15,818 nucleotides of DNA. It comes from Acidimicrobiales bacterium (lineage in GTDB: Bacteria > Actinomycetota > Acidimicrobiia > Acidimicrobiales > JAKAVM01). The stretch is taken from positions 1 to 15,818 of the forward strand of contig DAIDIS010000021.1 of NCBI GenBank assembly GCA_027451785.1. The letters run 5' to 3'. A program made the translations under genes and the position numbers. Below, one piece after another: positions 14,056-15,818 of this stretch; within the stretch, counting starts at the first letter, position 1, and every line of letters begins with the position of its first letter. The notes under the pieces are model-generated. The model was given only the letters and a program-made list of their open reading frames with translations. It made no database searches and had not been told where the DNA came from.

Positions 14056-15798
14056 ATGACTGCTTGGGAAGAGTCTTCGACCATCGATCGGACAACTGAG
14101 TTCCCTCCCCCTTCCAAGCTTCCCCCGCCCGCGGGAACGCACTTTCTGCCTGCTCGGGCAATCCAAGAGTCGCAACTCGTCCCGGATGCATTGACGGCAT
14201 GGAAGGTGCAGGTAGCGCGTGCAAATGGCCAACAGATTTTCCGTCAGGATGTTCCGTGGGGTGCTCCTGGCGCCAATACGCAAGAGCTGATGCTTCCACA
14301 GAACGAACAACTCGAAGACGAACTTTCCATCGACCTACCGGCTACGCCTATGCAGGCTCCGCCTCCTTGGGAGATCCAAGACGAGATGCCGGACCGGCGT
14401 TCTCGAGGCAATATTCTCCCTTCTCGCCGAGAGATTGACCCACCGTGGTTCCGCTTTCGGCCTGTCGGTCTCAACTATTCGCCGACACCTTCCACCGGGT
14501 TGGGTGCACAATCAGCAACAGTTCGTTTCTTTTTTTCAATTGGGGTTTTCGCCGCAATCGTCTTGGCGGTTTTCGCAATGGCATTCACCGTGGCTTCCTC
14601 CCGAGCGAAGATCAACGCTCAGACCACATCGATGATGTCTTCATCGCCATCTCAGAGCACTTCCGCACCGAGTGCCATCGGAATGGGTTCGTCCAGCATG
14701 GTCGGCGGGATGGGTGTAAACATACCCGGCTTTGCAAACACGCCTCTGGGAAGAGAGATCCTGGCCAAGCAGGAAGTCTCGACAAGGCTCGACGACACTG
14801 CAACCGACCTCACGTATTTTGAGATGTCAGGGCAGCTATTGGTTGTGGGTGGCCTCTTTTTCATCTTTTTCCTTCTAGACCCAGACGTCACGAAGCGCCG
14901 TGATCAACGCTTTCTGCTCAAGATCGTCTCAATCGGCTCGGTTATCGGTTTGGCGGCCACCGTGGCATCGGTTCTTGTCAGGGCCGGAGTCGAGAACGCA
15001 GACACCGGCGCTGGGTATGGTGGCATGTTCAATCTCTCCACCATTGGTTCCAACACCGATCTGAGCAGCGCGTTCGGCTATGGAACGATCCTAAGTTTCT
15101 GCGGACTCCTAGCGGCCTTTCTCCTGGCGAACTATTGGCGCAGGGCTGTCGGTAACTCAAACGCCAATGGCGAGACCGTAGGATCTGTCCTACACCACTT
15201 CGGCCCGGTCGCAGCACGCCGCGAACTCAAAATTGAGAAAGTGTGGTCGCTCGTAGCAATCGCCATGGTACTTGGCACATACTTATTCATCGGGCATCCT
15301 TCCAGCACCAAGCCCGTTTGGCTGAACGCACCGATGGGCGTGGCTCACGTTGCGTCTGTCGGTGTCTGGTTCGGTGGCCTTGCGCTGCTTGCCGTCACGC
15401 TTCGTAGAATCGTCAAGCACGACGGCTGGACTCTTCCCGCCGCTAAGCTCATGGCCCGTTTCTCTAAGGCCGTGACAGCCGCCATTATCGTCGTGGCGGG
15501 ATCCGGAGCAGTGCTCTCAGTGGTTCAGCTTGGTGGTTTCTCCCACCTTTTCCATAATGCCTTCAAGACCGATTATGGCCTGACTTTGATAGTAAAACTC
15601 GCATTTGTCGGACTGGCGGCGGCCGTGGGTGGCTACAACCACACTCGCCTGGTCCCCGCTGTCGAGGCGCAACACGACGCCCATGCAGCCTGGGCCAAGA
15701 TTCGCAACACAGTGGCAACTGAGGCATTCGTGATCCTCGTCGGCGTACTCATCTCGACAGCGATCCTTACCACCGCTGGTTCTCCCGCCACCATGTAA
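14056..15798 (+). CDS. CopD-domain multi-pass membrane protein with Pro-rich cytoplasmic N-terminus and Met-rich linker
   Basis: The 580-residue protein has a hydrophilic Pro-rich N-terminus of about 155 residues without a signal peptide, a helix at about 157-180, an outer linker rich in Ser and Met (about 188-225, with MM, GMGSSSM and GGMG), then about eight helices between 258 and 573. The C-terminal part (about 400-575) resembles the CopD copper-resistance family: H414 in GHPSS, H431 in AHVASVGVWFGG and H529 in YNHTRLV are candidate metal or haem ligands. CopD proteins are linked to copper uptake or handling. Actinobacterial CopD proteins are often fused to a periplasmic CopC domain, which is not seen here; the Met-rich linker might bind copper instead, but this is inference. 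The long Pro-rich N-terminus is unusual and of unknown function. The gene is divergent from the transporter gene, and no other copper gene is in the window, so a copper role is tentative. Confidence 0.8.
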   Translation: MTAWEESSTIDRTTEFPPPSKLPPPAGTHFLPARAIQESQLVPDALTAWKVQVARANGQQIFRQDVPWGAPGANTQELMLPQNEQLEDELSIDLPATPMQAPPPWEIQDEMPDRRSRGNILPSRREIDPPWFRFRPVGLNYSPTPSTGLGAQSATVRFFFSIGVFAAIVLAVFAMAFTVASSRAKINAQTTSMMSSSPSQSTSAPSAIGMGSSSMVGGMGVNIPGFANTPLGREILAKQEVSTRLDDTATDLTYFEMSGQLLVVGGLFFIFFLLDPDVTKRRDQRFLLKIVSIGSVIGLAATVASVLVRAGVENADTGAGYGGMFNLSTIGSNTDLSSAFGYGTILSFCGLLAAFLLANYWRRAVGNSNANGETVGSVLHHFGPVAARRELKIEKVWSLVAIAMVLGTYLFIGHPSSTKPVWLNAPMGVAHVASVGVWFGGLALLAVTLRRIVKHDGWTLPAAKLMARFSKAVTAAIIVVAGSGAVLSVVQLGGFSHLFHNAFKTDYGLTLIVKLAFVGLAAAVGGYNHTRLVPAVEAQHDAHAAWAKIRNTVATEAFVILVGVLISTAILTTAGSPATM

Positions 15799-15818
15799 AA
15801 TCGGGCAGACAAAGGAAT
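15799..15818. other. Short right-edge sequence after the CopD gene
   Basis: Only 20 bases follow the stop codon; nothing can be identified in them. Confidence 0.4.

Noticed and set aside
13970..14059. 29-codon frame ending in an ATGA overlap with the CopD gene
   Set aside because: No ribosome binding site at proper distance and no recognisable peptide; the overlap is probably chance.
1..15818. Mobile element, CRISPR array, tRNA or rRNA
   Set aside because: No transposase, integrase, terminal inverted repeats, regular spacer-repeat array or recognisable structural RNA was seen.

Overview
The window looks like a chromosomal stretch from an actinobacterium of only moderate GC content. Several coding starts have no Shine-Dalgarno sequence, as expected for leaderless actinobacterial mRNAs, and the adenylate cyclase is of the six-helix/HAMP type known from mycobacteria. 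An acidimicrobial relative is a plausible guess, but nothing here fixes the genus. I see no mobile elements, CRISPR arrays, tRNA or rRNA genes.

Layout. (1) 1-1373, minus: a conserved-looking but unrecognised protein that runs off the left edge; it has a beta-rich N-terminus, a basic Gly/Pro/Arg linker and a helical C-terminus. (2) 1463-9279: a second-messenger island. Two membrane/GAF-like/GGDEF proteins lie on the minus strand (1463-2965, 3032-4501). They diverge from a plus-strand run of a membrane HAMP adenylate cyclase (4565-6190) and two more membrane/GAF-like/GGDEF proteins (6224-7807, 7804-9279). (3) 9280-9554: a convergent intergenic region with a two-part hairpin. (4) 9555-13675, minus: an MMPL/RND-type transporter, an ECF sigma factor and a one-helix membrane protein that is probably its anti-sigma factor. 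(5) 13676-14055: a divergent control region rich in GAAC/GTTC palindromes. (6) 14056-15798, plus: a CopD-domain membrane protein with an unusual proline-rich cytoplasmic N-terminus and a Met-rich linker.

The second-messenger island is the most interesting part. The four GGDEF proteins are paralogues (shared N-terminal motifs, a shared GAF-like core with an LP[IV]G motif, similar lengths) but differ at functional residues. Two are canonical at the visible active-site positions, and one of these has lost the RxxD inhibitory site. One carries GGQEF in place of GGDEF but keeps RxxD, so it may be a c-di-GMP receptor. One has an intact GGEEF but an altered DxDxFK motif. With a class IIIb-like adenylate cyclase embedded among them, the locus could link c-di-GMP and cAMP signalling at the membrane.

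Two RNA structures stand out. A continuous 11-bp hairpin holds the ribosome binding site of the ECF sigma gene, and a smaller hairpin holds the ribosome binding site of the fourth GGDEF gene at an ATGA overlap, where it may enforce translational coupling.
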